DNA of 64,000 bases from CAWAND01 sp963727915 (GTDB taxonomy: Bacteria > Chloroflexota > Anaerolineae > Anaerolineales > E44-bin32), in NCBI GenBank assembly GCA_963727915.1, contig CAVSID010000003.1:275595-339594 (forward strand), given 5' to 3'. Below, in pieces: positions 19,202-30,582 of the stretch (its first letter is position 1; every line of letters begins with the position of its first letter). The notes beneath the pieces are model-generated. The model saw only the letters and a program-made list of their open reading frames with translations. It was not told the DNA's origin and searched no databases. A program made the position numbers and the translations under genes.

Positions 19202-20212
19202 ATGCACACATCAAAGCGAAACCGCATTCCGTGGCTAGGTCTCCTGCTGGCTGTTTCAATGGTGCTGGGCGCCTGCAACTATCCAGGGCTCCAGGCCACC
19301 GAGCCGGCAGGGGATTCCATGGCTACCGCCGCCGCACAGACCGTGTCAGCTGAGCTCACATCGGTGGCGAGTGTGGCCACGACCGCCGCCCCTCCGACCG
19401 ATACGCCGGCTCCGCCAACCGACACACCTGTTCCGGCCAATACCCAGCCGGCGCCCACGGCGACCGCAGGCGCCTCCGGATGCACCGACAAGGCCACCTT
19501 CATCACCGATGTCACGGTGCCCGACAACACGAACATGAGCCCCGGCCAGGCGTTCACCAAGACTTGGCGCTTGAAGAATGTCGGCACCTGCACCTGGACC
19601 ACGGACTACGATCTGGTGTTCGATAGCGGCAACGCCATGAACGGTTCGGCGACCGTTGGGCTTGGGGCGAGTGTCCCCCCCAATGGCACCATCGACATAT
19701 CTATCGGGCTGACAGCGCCCTCCGGCAACGGCACTTACAAAGGCAACTACAAGCTGCGCAACGAAAAAGGGATCGTCTTCGGGATCGGCACCAATGCCGA
19801 CGTCGCCTTCTGGGTTCAGATTGTAGTTGGCCCAACCGCCACACCCCAAGCCAGCGTCTATGACAGCGGCAAGGTCAACCTCAAGCAGACCTTTCATGCC
19901 GATCTGGACCATGCCGACGACACGCCCGCCAGCGGTGACTCCGACATTTTTTTCCGTGCCGTCACTTCGACTGAGAAGTATTTCGTGCCTGAGGACGGTG
20001 CCAAGATGAAGCTCATCACGTCTGGCGTACCAAGTTACGACAAGTGCACGACAACCTCCTTGAGCTCCAACCAGATTTCGCTCGATGACGTATCGGTCGG
20101 CGATTGGCTCTGCTTCAAGACCAGCGAGGGCCGCTATGGCCGCGCCGAAATCGAGGCCAGGTCGGGTGACCCGGAGACCATCAGGCTGGACATCGTCACC
20201 TGGAATAAGTAG
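19202..20212 (+). CDS. lipoprotein with NBR1-Ig-like domain
   Basis: 336 residues. Signal peptide with lipobox LGAC at about residue 25, a Thr/Pro-rich linker (PTDTPAPPTDTPVPA), then an NBR1 central Ig-like domain: DVTVPDNTNMSPGQAFTKTW, LKNVGTCTWTTDY, LTAPSGNGTYKGNYKLRN, ending FWVQIVV. The last 120 residues form an unrecognised beta-rich domain with a Cys pair. Bacterial NBR1-Ig lipoproteins are frequent in Anaerolineae and are presumed surface-binding modules. Start ATG 19202, within a 180-bp gap after miaB in which I saw nothing else. Confidence 0.82.
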   Translation: MHTSKRNRIPWLGLLLAVSMVLGACNYPGLQATEPAGDSMATAAAQTVSAELTSVASVATTAAPPTDTPAPPTDTPVPANTQPAPTATAGASGCTDKATFITDVTVPDNTNMSPGQAFTKTWRLKNVGTCTWTTDYDLVFDSGNAMNGSATVGLGASVPPNGTIDISIGLTAPSGNGTYKGNYKLRNEKGIVFGIGTNADVAFWVQIVVGPTATPQASVYDSGKVNLKQTFHADLDHADDTPASGDSDIFFRAVTSTEKYFVPEDGAKMKLITSGVPSYDKCTTTSLSSNQISLDDVSVGDWLCFKTSEGRYGRAEIEARSGDPETIRLDIVTWNK

Positions 20213-20240
20213 ACACAACCCATAGCACGCCAACTTGCAT

Positions 20241-20270
20241 CGAGGTGCCCGGCATTCACCGGGCACCTCG
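20241..20270 (+). terminator. terminator-like hairpin between the lipoprotein genes
   Basis: CGAGGTGCCCGG, loop CATTCA, perfect complementary arm CCGGGCACCTCG, then CTTTG. Twelve-bp stem with a weak T-tract. Confidence 0.6.
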
Positions 20271-20347
20271 CTTTGTAGTCCCAGCCGACGGTCGCAGATG
20301 GAACCACCTTTCCATCAGGAGTAGGGTAGAATCGGGCCGCTTCGACC

Positions 20348-21125
20348 ATGAGAACCCCAATGACCGTACGCCTCCTCTCTTGCACTTGGCTTTTAGCAGC
20401 CAGCGGCCTGCTCGCCGCGTGCAACCTGCAGGCGTCCCCATCGCCGACCTCGGCTGCGCCTGCCACTGCGGCGGCCTCCACCGTTCAGGCGATCCTGACC
20501 GAAGCATCCCGAGGCACGGTCCCGCCAGAGTTCGCCACCCCCACGCCCATGCCTCCGGCGACGACCACTCCGCAACCCACCTCGCCAAGCCCTACGCCCT
20601 CATCGTGTACCGACAAGGCCGCCTTCGTGGACGATGTCACGATTCGCGACAACACGGAATTGGGTGGCGGGAGAGTCCTTCGTCAAAACCTGGCGCCTCC
20701 AGAACGCAGGCACGTGCGTCTGGAACACCGCCTACAGCCTGGTCTTCATCGGCGGTACACGCATGGGCGCCGCGTCCCACGTACCCATGCCCACGCATGT
20801 CAACCCACAGAACACGGTGGACTTGGCCGTAGACATGATCGCGCCTTCGACCGCCGGCACGTACCAGGGGTTCTGGAAGCTGACCAACGCCAACGGAGAT
20901 TATTTCGGAATTGGGCCGGCAGGAGATCAATCGTTCTGGGTGAAGATCGTCGTGCCGAGCTTGGATACGGGCTCAGCCACACCCACAATGACCGCCACCA
21001 GCTCCATGTCCCCCACGCCTTCGTCGACCTCCGACGCCTCGCATACGCCCACGCCATCGGCCAGCCCGAGTGCCACTTCCAGCGCGACCTTCACACCAAC
21101 GCCAACCGAGACGGCGACGCCCTAG
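20348..21125 (+). CDS. second NBR1-Ig-like lipoprotein (frameshifted)
   Basis: Paralogue of the preceding gene. Lipobox LAAC near residue 25, Pro/Thr-rich linker, then DVTIRDNTELGGG, a frame change near 20665, ESFVKTWRLQNAGTCVWNTAY, IAPSTAGTYQGFWKLTNANGDYFG and FWVKIVV. A Ser/Thr/Pro-rich tail follows instead of the second domain seen in the paralogue. TAGAAT at 20327-20332 may be its -10. The pair looks like a tandem duplication with different C-termini. Confidence 0.78.
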
Positions 21126-21171
21126 TTCGGCCCCCGTATCCGCCAAGAAGGGCCGCGGGACCATGGCAGTA

Positions 21172-21200
21172 TTGCCGTCCTATCATGGGCATGCTACATT
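21172..21200 (+). promoter_or_regulatory. leaderless promoter of the response-regulator gene
   Basis: TTGCCG (21172-21177), 17-bp spacer, TACATT (21195-21200) with TG at 21192-21193. The expected transcription start coincides with the A of the ATG at 21207. Confidence 0.55.
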
Positions 21201-21206
21201 CAGCCT

Positions 21207-23069
21207 ATGCCAATTTCCATCTTGGTCGCCGATTCGAACATGGAGTTCGGAATCCTTATCCGGCAGGCGCTGGAGGAGAGCGGACAATTCGAGGTCTCGC
21301 TGACATCGAGCGCCGAGGAGGCCGTCAACCTCGCCCAGGGCCTTGATTTCCGCTTGGCGATCATCGACTTCGCCCTGCCGGACATAGAGGGCGAAAAGCT
21401 CGTGGAGCGGCTGCGTGCCCTACAGCCCGGCCTGGCGGTGATCGGTATTCCGGTCGGCGACGACGACACATCGGAGAAGACGCGCCAGGCTGGGGTCGAT
21501 GGCATCTTGACCAAGCCCTTCTACCTCCCAAACTTGCCCGATATCGTGGAGGAGGCCCTGGGACGGAGGCTTGATTTTCACCGCCCAACCCAAGTGGCAT
21601 GGCCCAGAACCACCCCAACCCCAGACGTGCCGGACAATTCCGCAGCCGCCCTACCCATCGACAAATCCGCATCGTTTCCCAGCGAAGACTATCCCATGCC
21701 GTTCGACGAGCCGCCTCCATGGCTGGCGGATGTGAATCGCGCCGCTCAGTACCTGGCGCGATTGACGCTCGAGACATCGGCCGAGGCGGCGCTTCTGATC
21801 CGCCATCGCGAGCTGATCGCCTCCGCCGGCCAACTACCCCGAGGTCAGCTCCAAGAGCTCACTGCGCAAGTCGCTGACAGCTGGGCAGAAGAAGGCCGTT
21901 CTGGTGCAGTGGCGCGTTTCGTTCATCTGCCCGGTACCGCTGAAGATTTCATGTTGTATGCGACTGGCGTTGTCGCTGGGATGGTGCTTTCGCTTGTGTT
22001 TGGCGCCGAAGTACCCTTCGGTATGATACGTCGGCAAGCGGAATCACTGGCGCACGCCCTGTCAGAGATCGATCCGGCACTGCGACCGTCCAAGGACACT
22101 GGAAGCACCTCCAAGTCCCATCCCTCAGAGCGGGAACCATCCCCCACCAGACACAAGCAATCTCCCGCTGCCGAAGCGGCCGTTCAGGAGAGTCATCCTT
22201 CCCAGGCCGCAGTTCAACCCCAGACCGTTCCGCTGCGTGTGGAATCCCCGCTGCCCGAGGACTGGATCCCACAACCCGACCAGCCGTCACCGAGCGCCCG
22301 CCTGCTGGATGAACTCGCTTCCCTCGAACTACCAGAGCCCGATCCTGCCGAAGGCGGGCTCAAAATGGGCCAAGCAGAGAGCCAGCCCGCCCGTCACCGG
22401 ACCCCGGATTTGCCGCTGGATTGGCTGCCCATGATCACGCATTCCAAGAGGCATCTGCCCTTCCTGGATGACCCCGAACCGGTCGAGACCGACACATGCG
22501 CCTCCCCCCCGCAGTCCGCCAGCCCCTCCCCCTCCTCCAGCCCGGGAGCTGAGACCGGAATCTCGCCGACGGCGGCGCCCGAAACCCCGGCTGCCCCACC
22601 AGGCCCTGTGGGTGTAGCCCAGGCGGTGCCGGAGCTTGCCGTTCCGGCGGCCTCACCTCCGCACCCGGCGGGGCCTAACTCGGATCCTCGCCTGCCATTC
22701 ACGGTGGTTCTTGCCCCTCGGTTCCCGGAGCACCGCCTTGCCGGCCCGTTGGTGGAGAATCTTGTTCAATGGACGAGGCGGCTGTGCCTGGCTTGGGACT
22801 GGAAGGCGGATCGTGTCGATGTGACCGACGATGCGCTCGTGGTGCAGATCATGCTGCCCCCAGAAGTCGCCCCGGCTGCCGCCGCTCAAGAGCTCTCTGA
22901 GCACCTTTCGGCGCGTATCTTCCAGACATTTCCTCACCTTGAAGCCGGCTTTCCAACCGGCGGTTTCTGGGCAAGCGCTCACCTGTTGGCCTCAGGCAAG
23001 TCAGTCTCACCAGCCGAGGTGTCCGCCTTCGTAGACCAGCTCCGCCAGGCGCAGGGGCTCAGCGACTGA
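21207..23069 (+). CDS. response regulator with roadblock-like middle and inactive IS200/TnpA-like C-terminus
   Basis: 620 residues, no frameshift. Residues 1-120: CheY-like receiver with D54 in LAIIDFALPD as phospho-acceptor and K in ILTKPF. Residues about 168-290: alpha/beta segment resembling roadblock/LC7 (AEAALLIRHRELIASAG, then FMLYATGVVAGMVLSLVF). Residues about 300-490: Pro/Ser/Glu-rich linker. Residues 496-620 follow the full Y1-transposase (IS200/IS605 TnpA) pattern: entry strand LPFTVVLAPRFPEH, helix, DALVVQIMLPPE where HUH transposases have H-x-H, then GGFWASAHLLA and AFVDQL where the catalytic Tyr is expected. Both catalytic motifs are replaced, so this is a domesticated, non-catalytic domain (inference). 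Confidence 0.75.
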   Translation: MPISILVADSNMEFGILIRQALEESGQFEVSLTSSAEEAVNLAQGLDFRLAIIDFALPDIEGEKLVERLRALQPGLAVIGIPVGDDDTSEKTRQAGVDGILTKPFYLPNLPDIVEEALGRRLDFHRPTQVAWPRTTPTPDVPDNSAAALPIDKSASFPSEDYPMPFDEPPPWLADVNRAAQYLARLTLETSAEAALLIRHRELIASAGQLPRGQLQELTAQVADSWAEEGRSGAVARFVHLPGTAEDFMLYATGVVAGMVLSLVFGAEVPFGMIRRQAESLAHALSEIDPALRPSKDTGSTSKSHPSEREPSPTRHKQSPAAEAAVQESHPSQAAVQPQTVPLRVESPLPEDWIPQPDQPSPSARLLDELASLELPEPDPAEGGLKMGQAESQPARHRTPDLPLDWLPMITHSKRHLPFLDDPEPVETDTCASPPQSASPSPSSSPGAETGISPTAAPETPAAPPGPVGVAQAVPELAVPAASPPHPAGPNSDPRLPFTVVLAPRFPEHRLAGPLVENLVQWTRRLCLAWDWKADRVDVTDDALVVQIMLPPEVAPAAAAQELSEHLSARIFQTFPHLEAGFPTGGFWASAHLLASGKSVSPAEVSAFVDQLRQAQGLSD

Positions 23070-23141
23070 AACGGCACCCTTATCCGGCTCGCCGATGCTA
23101 AAATGACCTGTTGATTCAACCATCTTGCGGGGGCTCATTCT

Positions 23142-25922
23142 ATGCCTAGCCAGCCCAGGCTTTTCATGATCGATGGCCACGCTCTGGCTTATCGCACTTA
23201 TTTCGCCTTGACCGGCGTCGGCGGCGGCGAGCGTTGGATTACCAAGTCAGGTGAACCAACGGCCGGCACCTACGGATTCACAGCCGTCCTGCTAAAGCTC
23301 CTTGAAGACGAAGAACCCGAGTATTTGGCCGTTTCTTTCGACACCGGCAAGACATTCCGTGATGACCTCTTTCCGGATTACAAAGCGACGCGCGAAAAGA
23401 TGCCCGATGATCTGCGTCTGCAGATCGAACGCATCCGGGAACTGGTGGGGGCCTTCGGAATCCCCATCCTTGAGGCAGACGGCTTCGAAGCCGACGACGT
23501 CCTGGGGACGGTCGCCCGTTTGGCGGCTAAACAGGGGGCCAAAGTCATCATCCTCACCGGCGATCGGGACTTGCTCCAGTTGGCGGATGACAACGTGATC
23601 ATCCGCCTGGCTGGCCAGAAGCTGTCCGAGGCCAAGGATTACGGACCTGAGCAAGTGCGTGAGAAACTCGGCGTCGCCCCTTCACAGGTTGTCGACTACA
23701 AAGCGTTGGTTGGGGACACCAGCGATAACATCCCTGGGGTGACAGGGGTCGGCGAAAAGACGGCTGTCTCCCTGATTGCTGAGTACGACAACCTGGACCA
23801 GATCTTCGCCCACCTTGATGACATCCAGACCTCGCTTCCGGAACAAACTTGAGGCGGGCCGGGATCAGGCCTACCTCAGCCAGAAGCTGGCCGCGATCAA
23901 CACGCAAGTCCCGATCGCTTTCGACCTGGAGGCTTGCCGAGCCCAAGCCTACAACCGCGACAAGGTGGCAGATCTCTTCCGGGAGCTTGAGTTCAGAACT
24001 TTGATGGACAGAATCCCATCCGGCTCCAGCGACGCACGTCAAATGGATCTCTTTGTGTCGGAGACAGCCCCCGAAGTGGCCACCACCGACAGGATCATTG
24101 TGGTCGATGACACACACAAGCTCGAAGCCCTTGTCAAGACTCTCAAGGCGGCCAAGCACATCGCCTTTGATGTTGAGACAACGAGCACGGACCCAATCCT
24201 GGCGACCCTTGTGGGCATCTCCCTGGCGGTGGACGAGGCGACCGGTTACTACATTCCCGTTGGCCACAACGCCTCCGTCGCAGGAGGCCCACAGCTCGGC
24301 CTCGATCAGGTGTTGGTCGCACTTGGCGGCCCCATGACCGACCCCGATATTCCCAAGCTCGGGCACAATGTCAAATACGACGCCATCATGCTGACGCGCC
24401 ACGGACTAGCGCCAAGGCCACTCGCGTTCGATACGATGGTGGCGGAATGGCTGTGCGATCCCGCGTCGCGCAATTTGGGTTTGAAGAACTTGGCCTGGGT
24501 TCGGCTCGGCCTCGAAATGACCGAGATCTCAAGACCTCATCGGCAGTGGGCGAAACCAGCGCACGATGGCCGAAGTCCCCATCGCCGATGCCGCACCCTA
24601 TGCTGGAGCGGACGCCGCCGTTTGCGTGCGCTTGATGCCCCAGCTCCGCGCCGAGATGGAAGACAAGCACCAGTCCGAACTGTTCGACAGCCTCGAAATG
24701 CCGCTTGGTGCCCGTTCTGGCCGACATGGAGATGGAAGGCATTGGGCTGGATCGGGCATTCCTGTCCCAGCTTTCGGAGAAGCTCGCCGCTCGGATGGAC
24801 GAGATTCAATCTGAGATCTTTCAGATTGTCGGGCACGAGTTCAATCTGAATTCCCCTCAACAGCTGTCAGAAGTCCTCTTCGATGAACTGCAGATCGAGC
24901 CCCCAGATCGCACACGCAAGACGTCGTCCGGCTACTACTCTACGGCTGCTTCCGTCCTGGAGGAACTCGGCCAGGCTTATCCTGTGGTCGAGCGGGTGCT
25001 CGAGCACCGCGAGGTGTCCAAGCTTAAGTCAACCTACGCCGACGCGCTTCAGGCCCAGTTAAACCCGCAAACCGGGCGAGTCCATACGTCCTACAACCAA
25101 ACCGGTTCGGTGACTGGGCGGTTGGCCTCCTCCGAGCCAAACCTCCAGAACATCCCTATCCGGACCGAGTTGGGGCGCCAGATACGCCGCGCATTCGTGG
25201 CGGATGATGGGCACACGTTGCTGGCCGTGGACTATTCACAGATCGAGCTGCGGATCGTGGCCCATATGGCGGAAGACAAAGCCATGATCGACGCCTTCCA
25301 TCAGGATCAAGACATCCACGCCACGACGGCCGCGGCGGTATTCTCGGTCGACCAAGCGGACGTGACCGCCGAGATGCGGCGGCGGGCCAAAGCCGTGAAT
25401 TTCGGCTTGATCTATGGCATGAGCGCGTTCGGCCTTTCCCGTTCCACCGACCTCACACTGGCCGAGGCGGAGGATTTCGTCAAGGCCTACTTCGAACGTT
25501 TTCCCGGAGTGAAGCGGTATCTGGACGAGACACGGCAACGCGCCGTCGAACAAGGTTATGTCGAGACGTTGCTTGGCCGTCGGCGTTACTTTCCCCAGTT
25601 GCAAAAAGGCGGGCCGGCGGTATCGGAGGTGGCCCGATCCAGAGCCCTGAGAGAGGCCGTCAACGCGCCTATTCAGGGGACGGCGGCGGATATCATCAAG
25701 CTAGCGATGATCCGCATGCCGGCAGCCCTCGAGAAGGAGGGGCTGGCGGCACGGATGTTGCTGCAGGTTCATGACGAATTGTTGTTCGAGTGCCCGGTGG
25801 CTGACCAATCCGCTTCGATTGACCTGGTCAAGCGAGTGATGTCCGAGGCCTATACTTTGAGAGTGCCGTTGAAGACCGACGCCAAGGCAGGACCCAATTG
25901 GTATGATCTCCAACCAGTCTGA
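23142..25922 (+). CDS. polA: DNA polymerase I (frameshifted)
   Basis: Repair and Okazaki-fragment polymerase. N-terminal 5'-3' exonuclease (MIDGHALAYRTYFAL; DGFEADDVLGT; LTGDRDLLQL; GDTSDNIPGVTGVGEKTA), a proofreading 3'-5' exonuclease with its acidic pair retained in FDVETTSTDP, and a Klenow polymerase domain with SSEPNLQNIPIRTELGR, VDYSQIELRIVAHM, RRRAKAVNFGLIYGMSAFGLS and LQVHDELLFE. The frame changes near 23845, 24530 and 24700; all motifs are present. Extended -10 TG-C-TAAAAT at 23096-23104. Confidence 0.93.
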
Positions 25923-26047
25923 ATCTCAGACTTCACATCTCCTGAGACGGCGGCCAGGTGCACGACACACCGCCCCGCTCGATTGAGCCCGGCTGCCCTG
26001 AACCTATGCTATACTCGCGTCTCAACCTCATCTTTTAAGATTCTGCC

Positions 26048-28416
26048 ATGACGGGACGCCAAGACCTCTTCGAAGAATCCATGCAGCTCGGCCACTCCGC
26101 AGCCTGGGAACAGGACTGGGATCGTGCGCTCGAGTTCTACCGCAAAGCCCTGGCGGAGTTTCCTGATGACCACGACGCGTTGGTCAGCCTCGGCTTGGCG
26201 ATGGTGGAAACCGGGCGAGGTAAGGAGGCCTTGGCGATCTACAACAAGGCCTCCAAGATTGATCCCAATGACCCGATTCCAGCCGAGAAATGCGCCGAAA
26301 TCTTCGAAACCCTTGACCAGACGAAGGAAGCCATTCAGTCGCGCGAGCGGGCCGCCGAGCTTTCGCTGCGCCGGCGGGATGTTGAGAAAGCCATCGAGAA
26401 CTGGAACCACATCGGGCGTCTCTCACCGACCAACCTGTCGGCCCGGACGCGTCTGGCCCTGACCAGCGAACGGCTCGGCCGCCGCCGACAATCTGTTCAC
26501 GAATATCTGGCAGTGGCCGCCATTCTTCAGAAGGGCGGCAAGCTCGACCGGGCCACAGAAGCCGTGCAGCGCGCCCTCAGTCTTGTTCCCGGCGATGCCG
26601 AGGCGACCAAGGCCATGCGCCTTCTCCAGAGCGGGGATCCGCTCCCCGAACCGGTCCCACCCATCGGTTCCACTCGCCCTCTGCGGATGTCGCAAGTCAA
26701 GTCGTACCTGGAACCATCCGAGTTGGACGACGGTGGTCCGTCAGCCTCGTCGGCGGGCGTGCTCGACGAGCCCTCCCTGGAACTGGCTGATCCCGAGGAA
26801 GCGGCAGAGACACAAGCCCTGAGCATTCTGGCTGGATTGCTTTTTGAGGAAGCGGAGGGTGAGGAAGATGAGCCGGATGAGCCCTCCGCTCTTGGTTCGC
26901 TCGCCCGGGGAATAAGCAAGGCACGCGGCAGCAATGCCGCCCGAGCTTCGATGCTGCGCTACCTGGGTCAAGCAATCGATATGCAGAGCCACGGCAAGCA
27001 ACCACAAGCTATCAAGGAGTACCTGCGGGCGATCGATTCGGGGCTGGCTCACCCGGCCGCCCACTACGCGCTCGCTCGCCTTTACAAAGAGACCGGCGAC
27101 GCCGAAGAGGCCAAGAAGCACTACATGGAGGCCATTGGACATCCTGAACTTGCCCTGGGGGCGAACCTGGCTCTGGGCCGCATGTCTAAGGCGTCCGGTG
27201 ACATGCTCGAAGCGGCCCGCTATCTGGTTCAGGCCATGCGCATCGCCAACTCGTATTCCGTCGGCAGTGACCAATCAACCGAGCTGGGCCAGATATACGA
27301 TTCGATGCTGGCCACGCAATCCGAAGGGGGCGAAGAAGAGCTCTCGGAGATCGTCGACAACGCCCTCGAATTCCTGACAGGGCCCGAATGGCTGTCACGC
27401 GTCCGGAATGCTCGCCAGCAGCTTCAGGGCCGCGGTGACGGGATTCGAGGTGGTCCCCATCGCGCAGATGCTGGCCGGAGGCGGCTCAGATCGGGTGTTG
27501 CGGGCGTTGCAGCGGGTCGACGAGTTGGCCCGCCAGGACAAGTTCTCGTCGGCAATGGAAGAGGCGATGCTGGCGCTCGAATACGCGCCCTCCTACCTTC
27601 CGCTCCATCGGCGCATCGCCCAAATCATGATCAGGACCGGCCGCAGCGAAGCCGGTCTGGGGAAGCTGGCCACCATTGCCGAAACCCACCGAATTCGCGG
27701 CGAGATCGCCGAAGCCGCTGACATGTACGCCAACGTCCTCAAATACTCCCCCGTCGACATCCCATCGCGCCGGATGCTCATCGAGCTGTTGGTTCTGCAG
27801 GACAAGCACCAAGCAGTGTTGGAGCAGTTCCTCGAATTGTCGGATCTGTACCGCCAGTTGGCACAAATCGACTGCCGCACGCAAGACCTTGGCCGAAGCC
27901 TTAAGTCACGTCCAGCAAGACGGCGCCGATCGGGATTGGGGGCTGAAGATACTGAGCAAAATGGGCGATATCGATGTTTCCCGGCTCGACTGGCGACAGG
28001 GTCTCGAGGTCTTCCAACGCGTCCGTGAAATCGATCCAGACGACGAAGAAGCCAGTGCCAAGATCATCGACCTCAATCTCAGATTGGCCAAGAGCAGCAG
28101 GCAGCCAAGGAGCTGGATCACTACCTGGAAGTGCTCGTTCATAAGGAACGTGGCGGTGAGGCGCTGGAGCTTTTGGAAGGGCTTGCGCGCGAGCATCCCG
28201 GAAAGCAATCCTTCACTGCGCGGTTGGCCGAAGCCTACCGAGGCGCCGGGCGCACCGCCGATGCCATCGCCCAGTACGATGCCTTGGGCGAAATTCAATT
28301 GGACAGCGGAGACGTTCAGGCGCGCCATTCATACCATTCGAACCATCATTGAGATGGGCCCCCCAGATCTCGAAGGCTATGAGGAGCTCATCCGAAACCT
28401 GGAGTCTCAGAAGTGA
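26048..28416 (+). CDS. tetratricopeptide-repeat protein (frameshifted)
   Basis: About 790 codons of TPR helices from the first residues (AAWEQDWDRALEFYRKALAEFPDDHDALVSLG), interrupted near residue 200-290 by an acidic linker (EEAEGEEDEPDEPSALG). Frames change near 27410, 27885, 28090 and 28310, with TPR-like sequence on both sides each time. No enzymatic motif. It ends 27 bp before cdaA, so it may be co-transcribed with it. Extended -10 TG-C-TATACT at 26007-26015. Probably a protein-interaction scaffold; partners are unknown. Confidence 0.7.
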
Positions 28417-28443
28417 TCCCGCGCTTGTCGATGAAGTCTCGCC

Positions 28444-29314
28444 GTGAATGAACTCATCAGCGAGCTGTTCTTCTTGTTCCAGCGCCTTGGTTGGCTGGAT
28501 GTCCTCGACATCCTGCTGGTCACGGCGATCTTCTTCTTCCTGCTGACCCTCGTCCGGGGAACCCAGGCTGTCGTCCTGCTTGAGGGGCATGATCCTGCTC
28601 ATCATCGGGATCACCATCCTCACCAGTCTCCTCAACCTGCCTGCCTTTTCCTGGCTGCTGCGCACCACTCTTCCTGCCTTGTTGATTGCAATTCCTGTCA
28701 TCTTCGCGCCCGAAATCCGGCGCGCCCTCGAGCGCCTCGGCCGGGCGGGCGCGATCTTCACCAGCACGTCGACAACAAGCGAAATCGACCAACGAATCGA
28801 TGCCATCTGCAGCGCCGCACAACGCCTGATTGACCACCGCCACGGCGCTATCATCGTCATTGAGCGCGAAGTCCAACTCGAGGAATACATCGAGACCGGC
28901 GTTGCTTTGGACGCCAAACTGTCCGCCGAACTTCTCCTGCAGATCTTCTATGTCAACACCCCCCTTCACGACGGTGCGGCCATCATCCGGAACAGCCGCG
29001 TTGCAGCTGCCGCCTGCGTGCTCCCCCTCTCTTCAAGCGGCACGCTGTCGAGGTCTCCTGAACGGCAGATGGGCCTTCGCCACAGAGCCGCCCTCGGAAT
29101 AAGCGAAGTGAGTGATGCGGTGGCTGTCGTCGTTTCGGAGGAGCGCGGCATCATTTCTGTTGCCCACAACGGCCGCATGATCCGTCGGCTGGACCAGAGC
29201 CGGCTGCGGAACATTCTTATCGCCTTTTACCGCCCACGGCCGCCGAGGATGCTCCCGGACTGGTTGGAGGGCGTTGTCAGTCGACTTGCACGAATTGGCA
29301 CTCGGGCCGCCTGA
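28444..29314 (+). CDS. cdaA: membrane-bound diadenylate cyclase (frameshifted)
   Basis: Makes cyclic di-AMP from two ATP. GTG start; three membrane helices in the first 90 residues, then the DAC domain with PLHDGAAII (DGA motif) and GLRHRAALGISE (RHR motif), both catalytic. A frame change near 28580 lies between the first two helices. The ybbR-like regulator gene follows 18 bp downstream, the conserved cdaA-cdaR arrangement. Confidence 0.93.
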
Positions 29315-29332
29315 ACCAGGGACGTCACCACA

Positions 29333-30576
29333 ATGCGCTGGCTTCTCGAAAACCTGAGCTCACTCTTGCTCGCCCTGATCCTTGCGCTGACCGTGTGGGT
29401 GGCGGCCGTCTCATCTTCGGACCCGATCGAGCTCCACACGGTCGTCAACCCATTGGCGATTGATTTCAGAAACCTGGGTGATGGCCTGGTCCTCGTCAAC
29501 GCCCAGAGCCGGCAGGCGTCGGTCAGCGTTCGAGCCCCCGTTCGGTCTGGAACCAGCTCTCTGCCAGCGAATTCTCGATCTGGGTGGATCTTGAGGGACT
29601 GGCTGAGGGCACCCACGACCTCCCGATCCATGCCAGCAATCGACCGCCGGCTGGTGCAGATCAGCGGCCTCGACCCATCCACACGACACAGTCAAGCTCG
29701 AGGCGGCCATCAGCAAAGAACTCACCATCAGCGTCGTCCGCCACGGGGAACCGGCCATCGGATTTCGCTCCGACACCCCCAGATCACCCCCACCACGGCT
29801 CAGATCATTGGGCCTAGATCGGCGGTCGATCAAGTTGATCACGTCGAGGTGGACGTCGACCTGACGGGACGAGGCCAATCGTTCACCCAGGATCTCAGCC
29901 TCCAGGCGCTGGACACGGAAGGACAGCCGGTCACCGGCGTGACCGTTACCCCGGCCATGGCCCAGGTAAACGTCGGGATCGAAGAATTGGGCGGCTATCG
30001 ATCGGTCGTGGTCCTGCCCAAGATCGATGGAGAGGTCGAGCCCGGGCTATCAGCTCACCGGAATCACGGTTCAGCCGACACTGGTGACCGTTTTCTCATC
30101 CGACCCGAATCTGGTGGACCAGCTGGGGGGGTTTGTGGAGACCGAGCCCGTCAGCCTGGCCGGGGTGACCGGCGACATCCAAAAGAACGTGGGGCTCAGC
30201 CTGCCCGATGGCGTTTCGATTGTGGGCGAAAAGACCGTGACGGTGAGGGTGAGCATTTCCCCGATCGAAAACTCGATCAAGGTCACGCGCCCGGTTGAGA
30301 TCACCGGCTTGCGCCAGGGACTGTTCGCGCAAGCTTCGCCCGATACTGTCAGCGTCATTTTGAATGGACCCGTCCCTATCCTGGACAACCTTCAGCCGGA
30401 CGATGTCCGTATCGTGCTGGATCTGATCGACATGACGGCCGGCACCTATCAGCTGACGCCTGAGGTGCTCACATCGTCCAACGACATCAAAGTTCAAAGC
30501 GTCCTGCCAGACACGATCGAAGTCACCATCAGTACCACCCCGCCCCCTACTCCCCAGCCGACGCCCGTACGCCTGA
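29333..30576 (+). CDS. cdaR: YbbR-domain protein, CdaA regulator (frameshifted)
   Basis: One N-terminal membrane helix (LSSLLLALILALTVWVAAVSS), then repeated extracytoplasmic YbbR beta-domains; the pattern VxVxGP or VILNGPVPILDNL recurs about three or four times (IIGPRSAVDQVDHVEVDVDL; FSSDPNLVDQLGGF). The family modulates the adjacent diadenylate cyclase. Frame changes near 29545, 29690-29760 and 30045; the likely stop is the TGA at 30574-30576, just before der. Confidence 0.85.
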
Positions 30577-30582
30577 ATTCCC

